NCBI RefSeq assembly: GCF_026790145.1
Contig: NZ_JALAMS010000001.1
Span: 124,001 to 188,000 of the forward strand
DNA length: 64,000 bases
Direction of reading: 5' to 3'
Source of the DNA: Bacillus_I endophytica_A
Lineage (GTDB): Bacteria; Bacillota; Bacilli; Bacillales; Bacillaceae_H
Position 1 is the stretch's first letter; every line of letters starts with the position of its first letter. Of the stretch, positions 43,833 through 52,772 are shown piece after piece. The notes under the pieces were generated by a model. It was not told the origin of the DNA, searched no databases, and saw only the letters and a program-made list of their open reading frames with translations. The translations under genes and the position numbers were made by a program.

Positions 43833-44909
43833 ATGTCACATTTACTAGAAGTGAAAAACTTATCAGTATCATTTAAAACATACGGTGGGGAAGTTCAAGC
43901 GATTCGAGGCGTGAATTTTCATTTGGATAAAGGTGAAACACTTGCGATTGTAGGGGAATCCGGATCAGGAAAAAGTGTAACATCACAAACAATTATGAAA
44001 CTCATCCCAATGCCTCCTGGTTTTATTAAAAATGGGGAGATATTGCTTGATGGAGATGATATCGTTCCAAAAACAGAAAAACAAATGCAGGCTATCCGTG
44101 GAAAAGATATCGGGATGATTTTTCAAGACCCAATGACAGCTCTTAACCCAACAATGAAAGTTGGAAAACAAATTACAGAAGTTCTTTTTAAACATGAAAA
44201 AATCTCAAAAGAGAATGCAAAAAAGCGTGCAATTGAGTTATTAGAGCTTGTTGGAATTCCAATGCCTGAAAAACGAGTCAATCAATATCCTCATGAATTC
44301 AGCGGTGGAATGAGACAGCGCGTTGTTATCGCCATTGCGCTTGCTGCAAAACCGAAGTTGTTGATTGCGGATGAGCCAACAACAGCACTTGATGTAACAA
44401 TTCAAGCTCAAATTTTAGAGCTTATGAAAGATTTACAAAAGAAAATTGACACAGCCATTATTTTCATCACGCATGATCTTGGAGTTGTTGCTAACGTAGC
44501 AGACAGAGTAGCGGTTATGTATGCAGGGCAAATTGTGGAAACAGGAACAGTCGATGAGATTTTCTATAATCCAAAGCATCCATACACATGGGGACTGCTT
44601 GCTTCAATGCCAAGTCTTGATAACGATGCACAAACAGAGCTTTTAGCTATTCCTGGCACACCTCCAGACTTGATTAATCCGCCAAAAGGAGATGCTTTTG
44701 CGCTAAGAAGTTCATATGCGATGAAAATTGATTTTGAACAAGAACCACCAATGTTCAAAGTGTCAGACACACACTATGCAAAGACATGGCTTTTACATCC
44801 AGATGCACCAAAAGTTGAACCACCACTTGCTGTTCAAAAACGCATTAAAGCCCTTAATACAAGTTACGATAACCCAGTATTAATTGAGGAAGGTGAGCAA
44901 AATGGCTGA
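43833..44909 (+). CDS. oppD: Oligopeptide ABC transporter ATPase OppD
   Basis: This 358-residue ATPase powers peptide uptake. Walker A is GESGSGKSV near residue 42, the signature is FSGGMRQR, Walker B is LLIADEPT, and the C-terminal family domain for oligopeptide transporters includes HPYTWGLLASMP. GGGAGGGTG precedes the ATG. It overlaps oppF by eight bases. Confidence 0.93.
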   Translation: MSHLLEVKNLSVSFKTYGGEVQAIRGVNFHLDKGETLAIVGESGSGKSVTSQTIMKLIPMPPGFIKNGEILLDGDDIVPKTEKQMQAIRGKDIGMIFQDPMTALNPTMKVGKQITEVLFKHEKISKENAKKRAIELLELVGIPMPEKRVNQYPHEFSGGMRQRVVIAIALAAKPKLLIADEPTTALDVTIQAQILELMKDLQKKIDTAIIFITHDLGVVANVADRVAVMYAGQIVETGTVDEIFYNPKHPYTWGLLASMPSLDNDAQTELLAIPGTPPDLINPPKGDAFALRSSYAMKIDFEQEPPMFKVSDTHYAKTWLLHPDAPKVEPPLAVQKRIKALNTSYDNPVLIEEGEQNG

Positions 44910-45834
44910 GAAACTGCTTGAAATTCAAAATTTAAAACAGCATTTCCCATCTTCCAAAGGAACGGTAAAGGCTGTTGACGGGATTACATTTGATATTTAT
45001 AAAGGAGAAACACTTGGGCTTGTAGGAGAGTCTGGGTGCGGAAAGTCAACAACAGGTAGAAGTATCATTAGACTTTATAATGCAACAGATGGAAAAGTTC
45101 TTTACGAAGGAAATGATGTTCACGGCAAAAAATCACGCTCAGAGTTATTGCAGTTCAACCGAAAAATGCAAATGATTTTCCAAGATCCTTATGCGTCTCT
45201 TAATCCACGTATGACCGTTGGCGATATTATTGCAGAAGGCATCGATATCCATGGATTAGCGAAAAATCGAAAAGATCGTATGGAAAGAGTGTATAGTCTT
45301 CTAAATACAGTTGGATTAAATAGAGAACATGCAAACCGCTACCCGCATGAATTTAGCGGTGGACAACGTCAAAGAATCGGTATTGCACGAGCGCTTGCTG
45401 TTGAACCTGAGTTTATTATTGCAGATGAACCAATCTCAGCTCTTGATGTATCAATTCAAGCTCAAGTTGTAAACTTATTGAAAAAACTGCAGCGTGAGCG
45501 TGGACTAACATATTTGTTTATCGCTCATGATTTATCAATGGTCAAATATATTAGTGATCGAATTGCGGTAATGTACTTTGGAAAAATCGTTGAGCTTGCA
45601 ACAAGTGAAGAGCTTTATCGTAATCCAATACATCCATATACAAAAGCCCTTTTATCAGCTATTCCACTTCCAGATCCTGATTTTGAACGAAAGCGTGTAA
45701 GACAATCATATGACGTAACAGTGCATGACTATACAAATGAAATACCTTCACTTCAAGAAGTTACTGATGGTCATTTTGTTTATTGTTCAGAGTCAGAGCT
45801 TATTCAATATCAAAAAGATTATTATAAAAGTTAG
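44902..45834 (+). CDS. oppF: Oligopeptide ABC transporter ATPase OppF
   Basis: This 310-residue second ATPase has Walker A GESGCGKSTT near residue 44, signature FSGGQRQRIGIA and Walker B FIIADEP, plus the oligopeptide C-terminal motif HPYTKALLSAIP. I start at 44902 (MAEKLLEIQNL) because GAGGAAGGTGAG lies upstream, though the frame opens six codons earlier. It is the last opp gene, followed by a terminator. Confidence 0.93.
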   Translation: MAEKLLEIQNLKQHFPSSKGTVKAVDGITFDIYKGETLGLVGESGCGKSTTGRSIIRLYNATDGKVLYEGNDVHGKKSRSELLQFNRKMQMIFQDPYASLNPRMTVGDIIAEGIDIHGLAKNRKDRMERVYSLLNTVGLNREHANRYPHEFSGGQRQRIGIARALAVEPEFIIADEPISALDVSIQAQVVNLLKKLQRERGLTYLFIAHDLSMVKYISDRIAVMYFGKIVELATSEELYRNPIHPYTKALLSAIPLPDPDFERKRVRQSYDVTVHDYTNEIPSLQEVTDGHFVYCSESELIQYQKDYYKS

Positions 45835-45835
45835 C

Positions 45836-45867
45836 GAGCATACTCTTTTAGAGTTTGCTCTTTTTTA
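45836..45867 (+). terminator. Terminator of the opp operon
   Basis: GAGCATACTC/GAGTTTGCTC arms with one mismatch and a T-run. Confidence 0.75.
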
Positions 45868-45879
45868 GATTTCAAAGAA

Positions 45880-45905
45880 GTTTAGGTTTTCTTCTTCGCG
45901 GGTAT
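45880..45905 (+). promoter_or_regulatory. Sigma-B-type promoter of yjbC
   Basis: GTTTAG, 14 bases, GGGTAT matches the sigma-B consensus almost perfectly and lies 86 bp before yjbC. The equivalent B. subtilis yjbC-spx promoter region is also reported to include stress-sigma promoters. Confidence 0.75.
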
Positions 45906-45990
45906 GGGAAGAATGGTTATAGAGCGACTCACTTTTTAATTTAAATAAAAGGTAGAACGCTAAAAAATAAGGGAGGACTACTATAAGACA

Positions 45991-46563
45991 ATGAATTGGT
46001 ATGAGAAACTGAGCGAGTATTTTCCGGTGGAGGAAATGAAATCAAAGGACCATATTGAGGCACTTCTAAGTGAACAAGGAGATATTTATCACAAAGATGA
46101 AAGTTCAAACCACGTTTTAATGTATGTGGAATTTGATGAGTTTTTATTTATTGATTATTTATTCGTATCAGGTAAAGCAAGAGGACAAGGTCTTGGTAAT
46201 AAACTCCTTGATAAACTCAAAGATAAAAGAAAACCAATCATTCTAGAAGTGGAACCCGTTGATGAAGATGATCATGATACAGAAAAACGACTTCGTTTCT
46301 ACAAGAGAGCAGGTTTTAAACATGCTCGTTCAATTGGCTATCGTCGCCGTTCTCTTGCTACAAATGAAGTGAATGCAATGGAGATTCTATATTGGTCACC
46401 TAATGAAGAAACAGAAGAAGATATTTTAGAGCATATGAAAAGAACGTATGAGACGATTCATACGTATAAAGATAAACAATGGTATGGTAGATCTTATCTG
46501 AATGCTGATGAAGTATTAAAGCTTCGTGAAGAAGAACATGATAACATTTTAGATGATTTATAA
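45991..46563 (+). CDS. yjbC: YjbC, GNAT-family acetyltransferase
   Basis: This 190-residue protein has a GNAT fold with the acetyl-CoA loop RGQGLGNKLL near residue 64 and the strand FKHARSIGYRRR. Substrate unknown. In B. subtilis yjbC is directly followed by spx and shares transcripts; here a terminator and two opposite-strand genes separate them. GGGAGGA precedes the ATG by about 16 bases, which is longer than usual. Confidence 0.85.
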   Translation: MNWYEKLSEYFPVEEMKSKDHIEALLSEQGDIYHKDESSNHVLMYVEFDEFLFIDYLFVSGKARGQGLGNKLLDKLKDKRKPIILEVEPVDEDDHDTEKRLRFYKRAGFKHARSIGYRRRSLATNEVNAMEILYWSPNEETEEDILEHMKRTYETIHTYKDKQWYGRSYLNADEVLKLREEEHDNILDDL

Positions 46564-46595
46564 AAAAGACAGGATGAATATTCATCCTGTCTTTT
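46564..46595. terminator. Bidirectional terminator between yjbC and the RND gene
   Basis: A perfect 32-base palindrome (arms AAAAGACAGGATGAAT and complement) overlaps the RND stop codon. Confidence 0.88.
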
Positions 46596-49500
46596 CTTTT
46601 TTCTTTATTCTTCTTTGTTCGAACATATAGTATAAAGTTGGAATGAAAATGAGCGTAATAAAAGTAGAAACTGTAAGCCCAAATATAATGACAATTGCCA
46701 TTGGACGCTGGATTTCTGTGCCTTCTCCAATCCCGAACATAAGGGGAAGAAGGCCAAGAACAGACGTTAGAGCTGTCATCATAATAGGGCGGAGTCTTGT
46801 AGGGCCAGCGAGTAAAATGGCTGCTTTGGCATCGTATCCTTCTTCTCTGAGCTGCTTTAAATAGTCTATAAGCACAATGGCGTTATTAACAACAATGCCT
46901 GTCAAAATAAGAATTCCAACAAGAGAACCAACGCCAAGCGGTTCATTTGTGATTAAGAGCCCAAGAATAATTCCAATGAATGTTAATGGAACGGAAAACA
47001 TAATTAAAAAAGGATGAAAAAACGATTCAAACTGAGCAGCCATTACCATATAAACAAGTACAACGGCAAGAGCAAGGGCAAGAGATAATTTATAAAAAGC
47101 ATCATTCGTTTGTTCATTTTGTCCGCCAAAGGTTACTTTGTATTGATCATTTGGTAACGGCAAGTTTTCTTTTAATGTTTTTTCAATGTCTTTCGTAATT
47201 GTACCGAGATCACGATTTAGAATATCAGCATTTACGGTAATCTCTCTTACTCTGTCACTTCTTGTAATTTGTGAAGGACCCGTATCTCTTGAAATGGATG
47301 AGACAGCTTTTAAAGGAATAGATGTTCCCCCTTGTGTTTGAACGGTAAGGTTTTCAAGCTCCTCTGTTGAGGAAATGTACTTTTCGTCTACGAGAAGGCG
47401 AACATCAAGCTCTTCACCAGCGTTTCCTGAAAGTTTTGTTGCAACAAGACCTTTAGTGGCGTCTGAGACTGTTTGAGCAACAGAAGCACTGCTAATTCCA
47501 TATTGAGCAGCTTTATCACGATTAATAGAAATACTAACTTCAGGATTTCCTTCTTCATAATTTGCTTTTGGTTCTCTTACTCCATCTACTTTTGAAATAA
47601 GGTTAATTGTTTGCTCTGAAAGGCTTCGCAATGTTTCAAGATTAGGACCTGATATTTTCAAAGAAATAGGATTAGCAGAAAAACCAGAAGTCCCAGAGGA
47701 AACCGTAATATCTGCGTTTGGGATGTTTTTTAACTTCTGACGAATGTCCTCTGCAATTTCTAAATCGGTTCTTGAACGATTTCCGATATCTGTTAATAAA
47801 ACGCTATAATTTGCTTCATTATTGCTATTTCTGCTACCCATTGAAAAGCTGCTACTGCCACCAATCGTAACGTACGTGTTCGCAATTTCTTCAACAGGTC
47901 TTATTTTCTCATTAATTTCCTTTACTTTTCGGTACGTTTTCTCAACTGTACTTCCAGGAGGAAGTTCAGCCTCAATAGACAGATAGCTTTGATCTTGTGA
48001 GGGTAAAAACTCTGTGCCAATAAAAGGTACTCCTGCAAAGGAAAGAAGAAAAAGAACGATAACAACACCGACCGTTTTTTTCGGATGTTTTAACGAAGCG
48101 GAAAGCAGTATTTTATAGCGATTGTTGAATTTATCGAAGACACTTTTTTTCTCATTCTCCTTTAACTTTAGAATTAGAGAAGAAAGAAGAGGAACGATAA
48201 TAAGGGCCGTAAATAGAGCAGCAAACTGAGAGTAGGAAACAACAAGAGCAAGCGGTTTAAAGAGTTGAGCAGCAAGGCCATCGACAAAGATAATCGGTAA
48301 AAATACAACAACGCTTGTAAGAGTAGAAGCAATAATTGCCTGTCCAACTTGATTGGTACCTTTTATAGCAGCGTCTTTTTTTCCTTCTCCTTCTTGTCTT
48401 AAACGATAAATGTTCTCCAAAATAACAATGGCATTATCAACCATCATTCCGACACCTAAGGCAAGCCCACCAAGCGTCAATAAATTGAGTGTTTGGTTAC
48501 TGAAATACATAAAGATAAACGTTGTTATAATGGACAGTGGAATCGCTAAGGAAATAATCATTGTACTTCTAAAGTTTCGCAAAAATAGAAAAAGAACGAA
48601 AGCAGCAAGTAAACTTCCTACGATCATATTTCTTGATACAGCAGAAATGGATTGGTTAATAAACATACTTTGATCGAAGATGGTCTGAATCTTAATGTTG
48701 CTTGGAAGCTCTTCTTTCAACTTTTCTATCTCATTATGAATATTCTTAGCAACTTGTACTGTATTTGTTCCGGACTGTTTTAAAATAGAAAGACCAACAG
48801 CATCTTTTCCATTTAAATAACTTAACCCATTTTCTCTTTGTTCTTTTTGTTCTATTTCTACTAAGTCGTTTAAAAGAACAGTTCCTTTCTTAGTTGGAAT
48901 GGGAAGCATTTCTAAATCATTTAAAGAGGCAAACTTACCTGTAATGCGAATTGGCAGTGTTTCTTGGTGATCTTCCACATTTCCGCCAGGTAAATCAATA
49001 TTCTCTGATCCAATGATTTCTTGTAGATTCTTCAATGTGATGCCATAAGAAAGTAGCTTTTGCGGGTTTGCAATAAGTTGAACTTCTCTTTCTGGTCCAC
49101 CTTCAATAGAAGTTGAGGCAATTCCATCGAGCCGGTCAACCGCTGTCTTTACTTCCTTCTCGGCTACTTCTTTTGCGTTTTCAATATTTCCCTTTGTATC
49201 TGTTATAGCAAGCTGCATAATGGGAAGGTCACTTGGATTGAAGCGAAGTACTTTTGGTGTTTGGACACCGTCTGGCAGAATATCACGAACAGCATCAATT
49301 TGTTCTCTCATTTTTAGAGTGGCAAAATCCATATCTGTTCCCCAATTAAACTGAACAAGAACAAGAGCACCACCATTTTGAGAAACAGAAGAAACCTTTT
49401 CGATATTTGGAATGGTCCCCATTGCACCTTCAATCGGTTGGGCAAGCAAATTTTCTACTTCTGTTGGACTCGCTCCATCATATGTAGCTGTCACAACGGC

Positions 49501-49632
49501 TGTAGGAAACGTAAGCTCAGGAAATAAATCAATAGACATGTTTTTAACGCTAACACTGCCAAGGATAATAAGAAAGAAAATAACCATTGACATAGCGATA
49601 GGACGAAGAACAGAGAATTGGACAATTTTCAT
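46582..49632 (-). CDS. RND-family (HAE1) efflux pump, SwrC-like
   Basis: This 1016-residue inner-membrane exporter has the RND layout: helix 1, a large loop, helices 2-7, a second loop, helices 8-12. It starts MKIVQFSVLRPIAMSMVIFF. TM4 reads LGVGMMVDNAIVILEN and the TM10 region GIVVNNAIVLID. In AcrB the proton relay uses two aspartates and a lysine here; this protein keeps one aspartate and has asparagine at the other two. Gram-positive SwrC-type pumps export surfactin or similar amphiphiles. It overlaps its adaptor gene by four bases. Confidence 0.9.
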   Translation of the reverse strand: MKIVQFSVLRPIAMSMVIFFLIILGSVSVKNMSIDLFPELTFPTAVVTATYDGASPTEVENLLAQPIEGAMGTIPNIEKVSSVSQNGGALVLVQFNWGTDMDFATLKMREQIDAVRDILPDGVQTPKVLRFNPSDLPIMQLAITDTKGNIENAKEVAEKEVKTAVDRLDGIASTSIEGGPEREVQLIANPQKLLSYGITLKNLQEIIGSENIDLPGGNVEDHQETLPIRITGKFASLNDLEMLPIPTKKGTVLLNDLVEIEQKEQRENGLSYLNGKDAVGLSILKQSGTNTVQVAKNIHNEIEKLKEELPSNIKIQTIFDQSMFINQSISAVSRNMIVGSLLAAFVLFLFLRNFRSTMIISLAIPLSIITTFIFMYFSNQTLNLLTLGGLALGVGMMVDNAIVILENIYRLRQEGEGKKDAAIKGTNQVGQAIIASTLTSVVVFLPIIFVDGLAAQLFKPLALVVSYSQFAALFTALIIVPLLSSLILKLKENEKKSVFDKFNNRYKILLSASLKHPKKTVGVVIVLFLLSFAGVPFIGTEFLPSQDQSYLSIEAELPPGSTVEKTYRKVKEINEKIRPVEEIANTYVTIGGSSSFSMGSRNSNNEANYSVLLTDIGNRSRTDLEIAEDIRQKLKNIPNADITVSSGTSGFSANPISLKISGPNLETLRSLSEQTINLISKVDGVREPKANYEEGNPEVSISINRDKAAQYGISSASVAQTVSDATKGLVATKLSGNAGEELDVRLLVDEKYISSTEELENLTVQTQGGTSIPLKAVSSISRDTGPSQITRSDRVREITVNADILNRDLGTITKDIEKTLKENLPLPNDQYKVTFGGQNEQTNDAFYKLSLALALAVVLVYMVMAAQFESFFHPFLIMFSVPLTFIGIILGLLITNEPLGVGSLVGILILTGIVVNNAIVLIDYLKQLREEGYDAKAAILLAGPTRLRPIMMTALTSVLGLLPLMFGIGEGTEIQRPMAIVIIFGLTVSTFITLIFIPTLYYMFEQRRIKKKEKTG

Positions 49633-50822
49633 GAAACGTCTCCTTTGATCACTTCTATATCACTGGTGTCTTTTACATCTTCTTTTCCTTCAATAATTAC
49701 AAGGTCTCCTTTTTTTAGCCCTTTTTTCACTTCATATGCATTATCACTTTTTATTCCAAGTTCAATTTCTCTTCGTTGTGCTTTATTATCATTTACAACA
49801 TAAACGTATGGTTTAGAGTTGTTATAAAGCAAAGCTTCTACTGGAACTGTAAGAGCATCGTTGACTTCTTGAACAGAAACTGAGGCAGAAACCCGAACAC
49901 CACCTTTAATGGCACCGTTCTCATTTTGTACAGAAATGGAAGCAGGAAATAGGCCTGTCTCTGGATTTGCCGTTGGAGAAATGCTTGTAACTGTTGCTCG
50001 GTAGTTTTCTTTAATTCCATCAAAAGAAAGGGAAGCATTCATATTCGGTTTTATTTCTGCTACTTCATAGCTGTTTAGCTGAAATGTTGCCGTTATTGTA
50101 TCTTGATTCACAATGACAGCAGCGGGAGAGTTTGGTGAAAGCGGACTTCCTTCCACAGCTGCAATATCTGCAACTTGTCCACTGAAAGGAGCACGAAGTA
50201 CAGTGTTTTCAATCGCTGTCTTAGCTTCATCAACAGCTGCTTGTGCTTGTTGTTTTTGTAGATTCAACGTTTCTGCTGGGACAGTTGCTGTTTGGTTTTC
50301 TAGAATCTTTTGAGAAAGCTGAGCCTGAGTTACCACTACTTCTAGTCCTTTTGCTAAAGCTTCTTGTTGTACTTTTTCTCCTTGCTCCATTCCCTCTAAC
50401 AGAGATTTAGAAGCAGAAATAGAGGTTTGCAAATCTTTACGAAGCTTTTGAACTTCAGCACCAACTTCTTCATTTTTAGTTTCATTTAGGATGGAATCAA
50501 TAGATGATAATGTATCTGATGCTGTATTAAGCTGTTGCTGAGCTTTTGTATCGTTAAGCGTGATAAGCACATCTCCTTTTTCTACGCTATCGCCCACTTT
50601 AACATGAACTTTTTCCACAGGAAGGGAGAGAGATGTTACAATAGGAGCCTGTTTGGCAGGCTTAGCTACGCCTGATAGCTCCATTATCCCTGATATATCT
50701 TGTTCTTTTACTTTGGCTGTTTGAATGGGGATGGCTGTTTTCTCATTATTATCTGTTGTAATTTCTTTTGGAGCACAAGCAGCTAAAGTAAGAATACTGG
50801 TTATTAACCATAACTTACGCAT
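49629..50822 (-). CDS. RND periplasmic-adaptor-type lipoprotein (HlyD/MFP family)
   Basis: This 397-residue adaptor has a lipobox LAAC (Cys16), a barrel-sandwich lipoyl domain (VEKVHVKVGDSVEKGDVLIT and LRAPFSGQVADIAAVEG), a coiled-coil hairpin between them (about residues 110-200), a beta-barrel and a membrane-proximal domain. It is anchored outside the membrane and presumably couples to the pump at 46582-49632. Gram-positive cells have no outer membrane, so the partner on the outer side is unclear. AAGGCGGTG precedes the ATG. Confidence 0.88.
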   Translation of the reverse strand: MRKLWLITSILTLAACAPKEITTDNNEKTAIPIQTAKVKEQDISGIMELSGVAKPAKQAPIVTSLSLPVEKVHVKVGDSVEKGDVLITLNDTKAQQQLNTASDTLSSIDSILNETKNEEVGAEVQKLRKDLQTSISASKSLLEGMEQGEKVQQEALAKGLEVVVTQAQLSQKILENQTATVPAETLNLQKQQAQAAVDEAKTAIENTVLRAPFSGQVADIAAVEGSPLSPNSPAAVIVNQDTITATFQLNSYEVAEIKPNMNASLSFDGIKENYRATVTSISPTANPETGLFPASISVQNENGAIKGGVRVSASVSVQEVNDALTVPVEALLYNNSKPYVYVVNDNKAQRREIELGIKSDNAYEVKKGLKKGDLVIIEGKEDVKDTSDIEVIKGDVS

Positions 50823-50873
50823 ATGTTCACCGCCTTGATGAGTTTATGTAGTATTTCTTCATAAATAAATGAA

Positions 50874-50901
50874 ATCATATTTAACGTGCGCTCTTTTTCA
50901 A
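50874..50901 (-). promoter_or_regulatory. Candidate promoter of the adaptor-RND operon
   Basis: On the minus strand TTGAAA, 16 bases, TATGAT lies about 50 bp before the adaptor start. Confidence 0.5.
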
Positions 50902-51022
50902 CTTTTATAACGAAAAGGGAGGAATATTCCTTCAGGTAAGCCAAATTTTACAGGAGAATTTCTTTTTTAAGAAAAGAAAAATAATTTGTTCAAAAAGTTG
51001 TCACGAATATTTATCAAGAACA

Positions 51023-51049
51023 TGAAACCCCTTATGACGTTTATTCGTA
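51023..51049 (+). promoter_or_regulatory. ECF-sigma-like promoter upstream of spx
   Basis: TGAAAC, 17 bases, CGTA resembles the ECF promoter consensus (TGAAAC-N16-CGTC/A), with one extra spacer base. B. subtilis spx is partly transcribed by ECF sigma factors. It lies in the 460-bp gap 50823-51282. Confidence 0.45.
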
Positions 51050-51122
51050 TATTAGGTGTGGTAAAAAAAAGGGAAGCACAAGAAAAATTCGAAAAAGTAT
51101 ACCATTAAGGTCAGATTTGTTG

Positions 51123-51145
51123 TATAATACTGATAGAGATTCTCA
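51123..51145 (+). promoter_or_regulatory. spx -10 element with Fur/PerR-type box
   Basis: TATAAT (51123-51128) is followed by TGATAGAGATTCTCA (51131-51145). The latter matches the Fur-family 7-1-7 core TGATAATNATTATCA at 12 of 15 positions, counting the N. It would cover the start site. The -35 is poor. Confidence 0.45.
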
Positions 51146-51282
51146 ATTTAAACTTATTTTAAATTAGTATCTATTTTAAATAAGTATTATACAAACTATG
51201 CTATTTTTAGTATACAAAAAAGAACCGCTTCCATCATATTTGAAGTGTTTATGATTTTATTCCAATGAGGAGGAATGAAAGA

Positions 51283-51681
51283 ATGGTTACACTATATACT
51301 TCACCAAGTTGTACTTCATGTCGAAAAGCAAGAGCGTGGTTAGAGGAAAATGATATTGCTTATACAGAACGTAACATTTTTTCAGAGCCATTGTCTATTG
51401 ATGAGATTAAAGAAGTTCTACGTATGACTGAGGACGGAACAGATGAAATTATTTCAACTCGTTCTAAAACGTTCCAAAAGCTGAACGTTCAGCTCGATGC
51501 AATGCCATTAAAAGATTTATACAGTCTAATTAAAGACAATCCTGGTTTATTGCGTCGCCCAATTATTCTTGATGAAAAACGCCTGCAAGTTGGGTATAAC
51601 GAAGATGAGATTCGTCGTTTCTTGCCAAGAAAAGTTCGTACATTTCAACTACGTGAAGCACAAAAATTGGTTAACGAATAA
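51283..51681 (+). CDS. spx: Transcriptional regulator Spx
   Basis: This 132-residue ArsC-like protein binds the RNA polymerase alpha C-terminal domain and redirects transcription under disulfide stress. The redox switch CTSC is at residues 10-13, and the RRPIILDEKRLQVGYNEDEI segment is standard. GGAGGA just upstream selects the ATG at 51283; the frame opens six codons earlier. Its proteolysis needs SpxH (encoded at 58831-59712) and ClpXP. Its last 11 bases overlap the convergent TerC gene. Confidence 0.95.
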   Translation: MVTLYTSPSCTSCRKARAWLEENDIAYTERNIFSEPLSIDEIKEVLRMTEDGTDEIISTRSKTFQKLNVQLDAMPLKDLYSLIKDNPGLLRRPIILDEKRLQVGYNEDEIRRFLPRKVRTFQLREAQKLVNE

Positions 51682-52309
51682 GAAACATATTTCTTTCTAT
51701 AAAAAAAGTGAGTGTTGGAACAATGTAGAGAGTTGACGAGGAGTGAAAGAAAAAAGCAAGCTTTTCTTCGTGGGTGATCATTTTACCTGCTGTAAACGCA
51801 AGGATACCAGAACCAACGTATACAAGAAAAGAAAATTGCTCCATTAAGTAAAGAACTATTTTGCTTCCCCAGACAATAATTGGAACTGAAACAAGCAAGC
51901 CAATGACAACAAATGTTAAGTTTCCATGTGCAGCTCCAGCGACAGCTAGTACGTTATCAAGACCCATTACAATGTCCGCAAAAACAATCGTTTTGATGGC
52001 TGCAAAAATGGACACACTAGCCTTAATATGTTGTTGTTCTTCTTCTTGGATCAGTAGCTTAATGGCAATACTTATGAGCAAAATACCACCAGCGAACTGT
52101 AAATAAGGAATAGTAAGCAAATAGACAGCAATCATGGTCAGAAGAATGCGCACTACAATGGCAAGGCCTGTACCAAGTACAATCGCTTTATTGCGCTGGT
52201 TTTCTGGTAAGTTGCGGCAAGCAAGAGCAATAACAATGGCATTATCGCCTCCAAGTACAATGTCAATGCCGATAATCATTAAAATAATGGTGAGCGCTTC
52301 AAGTTCCAA
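51671..52309 (-). CDS. yjbE: TerC family membrane protein
   Basis: This 212-residue protein has about seven hydrophobic segments and the paired acidic motifs IDIVLGGDNAIVIAL (near residue 15) and ADIVMGLDNVLAVAG (near 111), hallmarks of TerC proteins linked to metal, especially manganese, handling. It starts at TTG with GGGAGGATG upstream. Position between spx and mecA matches B. subtilis yjbE. It converges on spx with an 11-bp overlap. No yybP-ykoY riboswitch is visible upstream. Confidence 0.88.
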   Translation of the reverse strand: MELEALTIILMIIGIDIVLGGDNAIVIALACRNLPENQRNKAIVLGTGLAIVVRILLTMIAVYLLTIPYLQFAGGILLISIAIKLLIQEEEQQHIKASVSIFAAIKTIVFADIVMGLDNVLAVAGAAHGNLTFVVIGLLVSVPIIVWGSKIVLYLMEQFSFLVYVGSGILAFTAGKMITHEEKLAFFFHSSSTLYIVPTLTFFIERNMFLIR

Positions 52310-52585
52310 TTTGACATCCTCCCATCTTCATTACCTAAATATATTCAAAAAAGTCTCAAGCTTGTCTGTTATTTTTTAATTGAAGAAAAAAAGTGATATG
52401 AGAGTCTTCCCAAACATTTTATTTTCTTTCTGAGGTATTTTGTCATACAATGAAGATATAATTTACCGTAGTAATGAATATCTACAGTGAGAGCAGAAGT
52501 TTTTAGTACCGAAGTCTTCCACTTCTATTCAAAGTCCTTTTAGGGAAACTAATGATAAGATTTAAAAAGGGAGAGAGGAAGAAAC

Positions 52586-52614
52586 TTTACGAAAAACGTG
52601 TTCTAGTGTAGAAT
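52586..52614 (+). promoter_or_regulatory. Candidate promoter of mecA
   Basis: TTTACG, 17 bases, TAGAAT lies 159 bp before mecA. The surrounding 463-bp gap 52310-52772 shows no other gene and no known riboswitch; a leader of about 150 nt is implied. Confidence 0.45.
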
Positions 52615-52772
52615 ATGTCCAACGCAAAGCAAAGAGCTGATGTATAACGTTTTCTCGGAGCGATTAAGAATGAATGTAAGTGGGTAAAAGAAATACAAAA
52701 AAGGGGTCATATCGTCCCTTCAGAAACAGGTCAAATGCCTTGTAATGAAAACGAGAAGGGAGAGAGCTACGC

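Noticed and set aside
46643..50313. Plus-strand open frames across the RND and adaptor genes
   Set aside because: They are antisense shadows of two long well-supported minus-strand genes, with no ribosome binding sites and low-complexity translations.
52310..52500. Possible manganese (yybP-ykoY) riboswitch before the TerC gene
   Set aside because: I read the minus strand and saw none of the conserved elements or a leader terminator.
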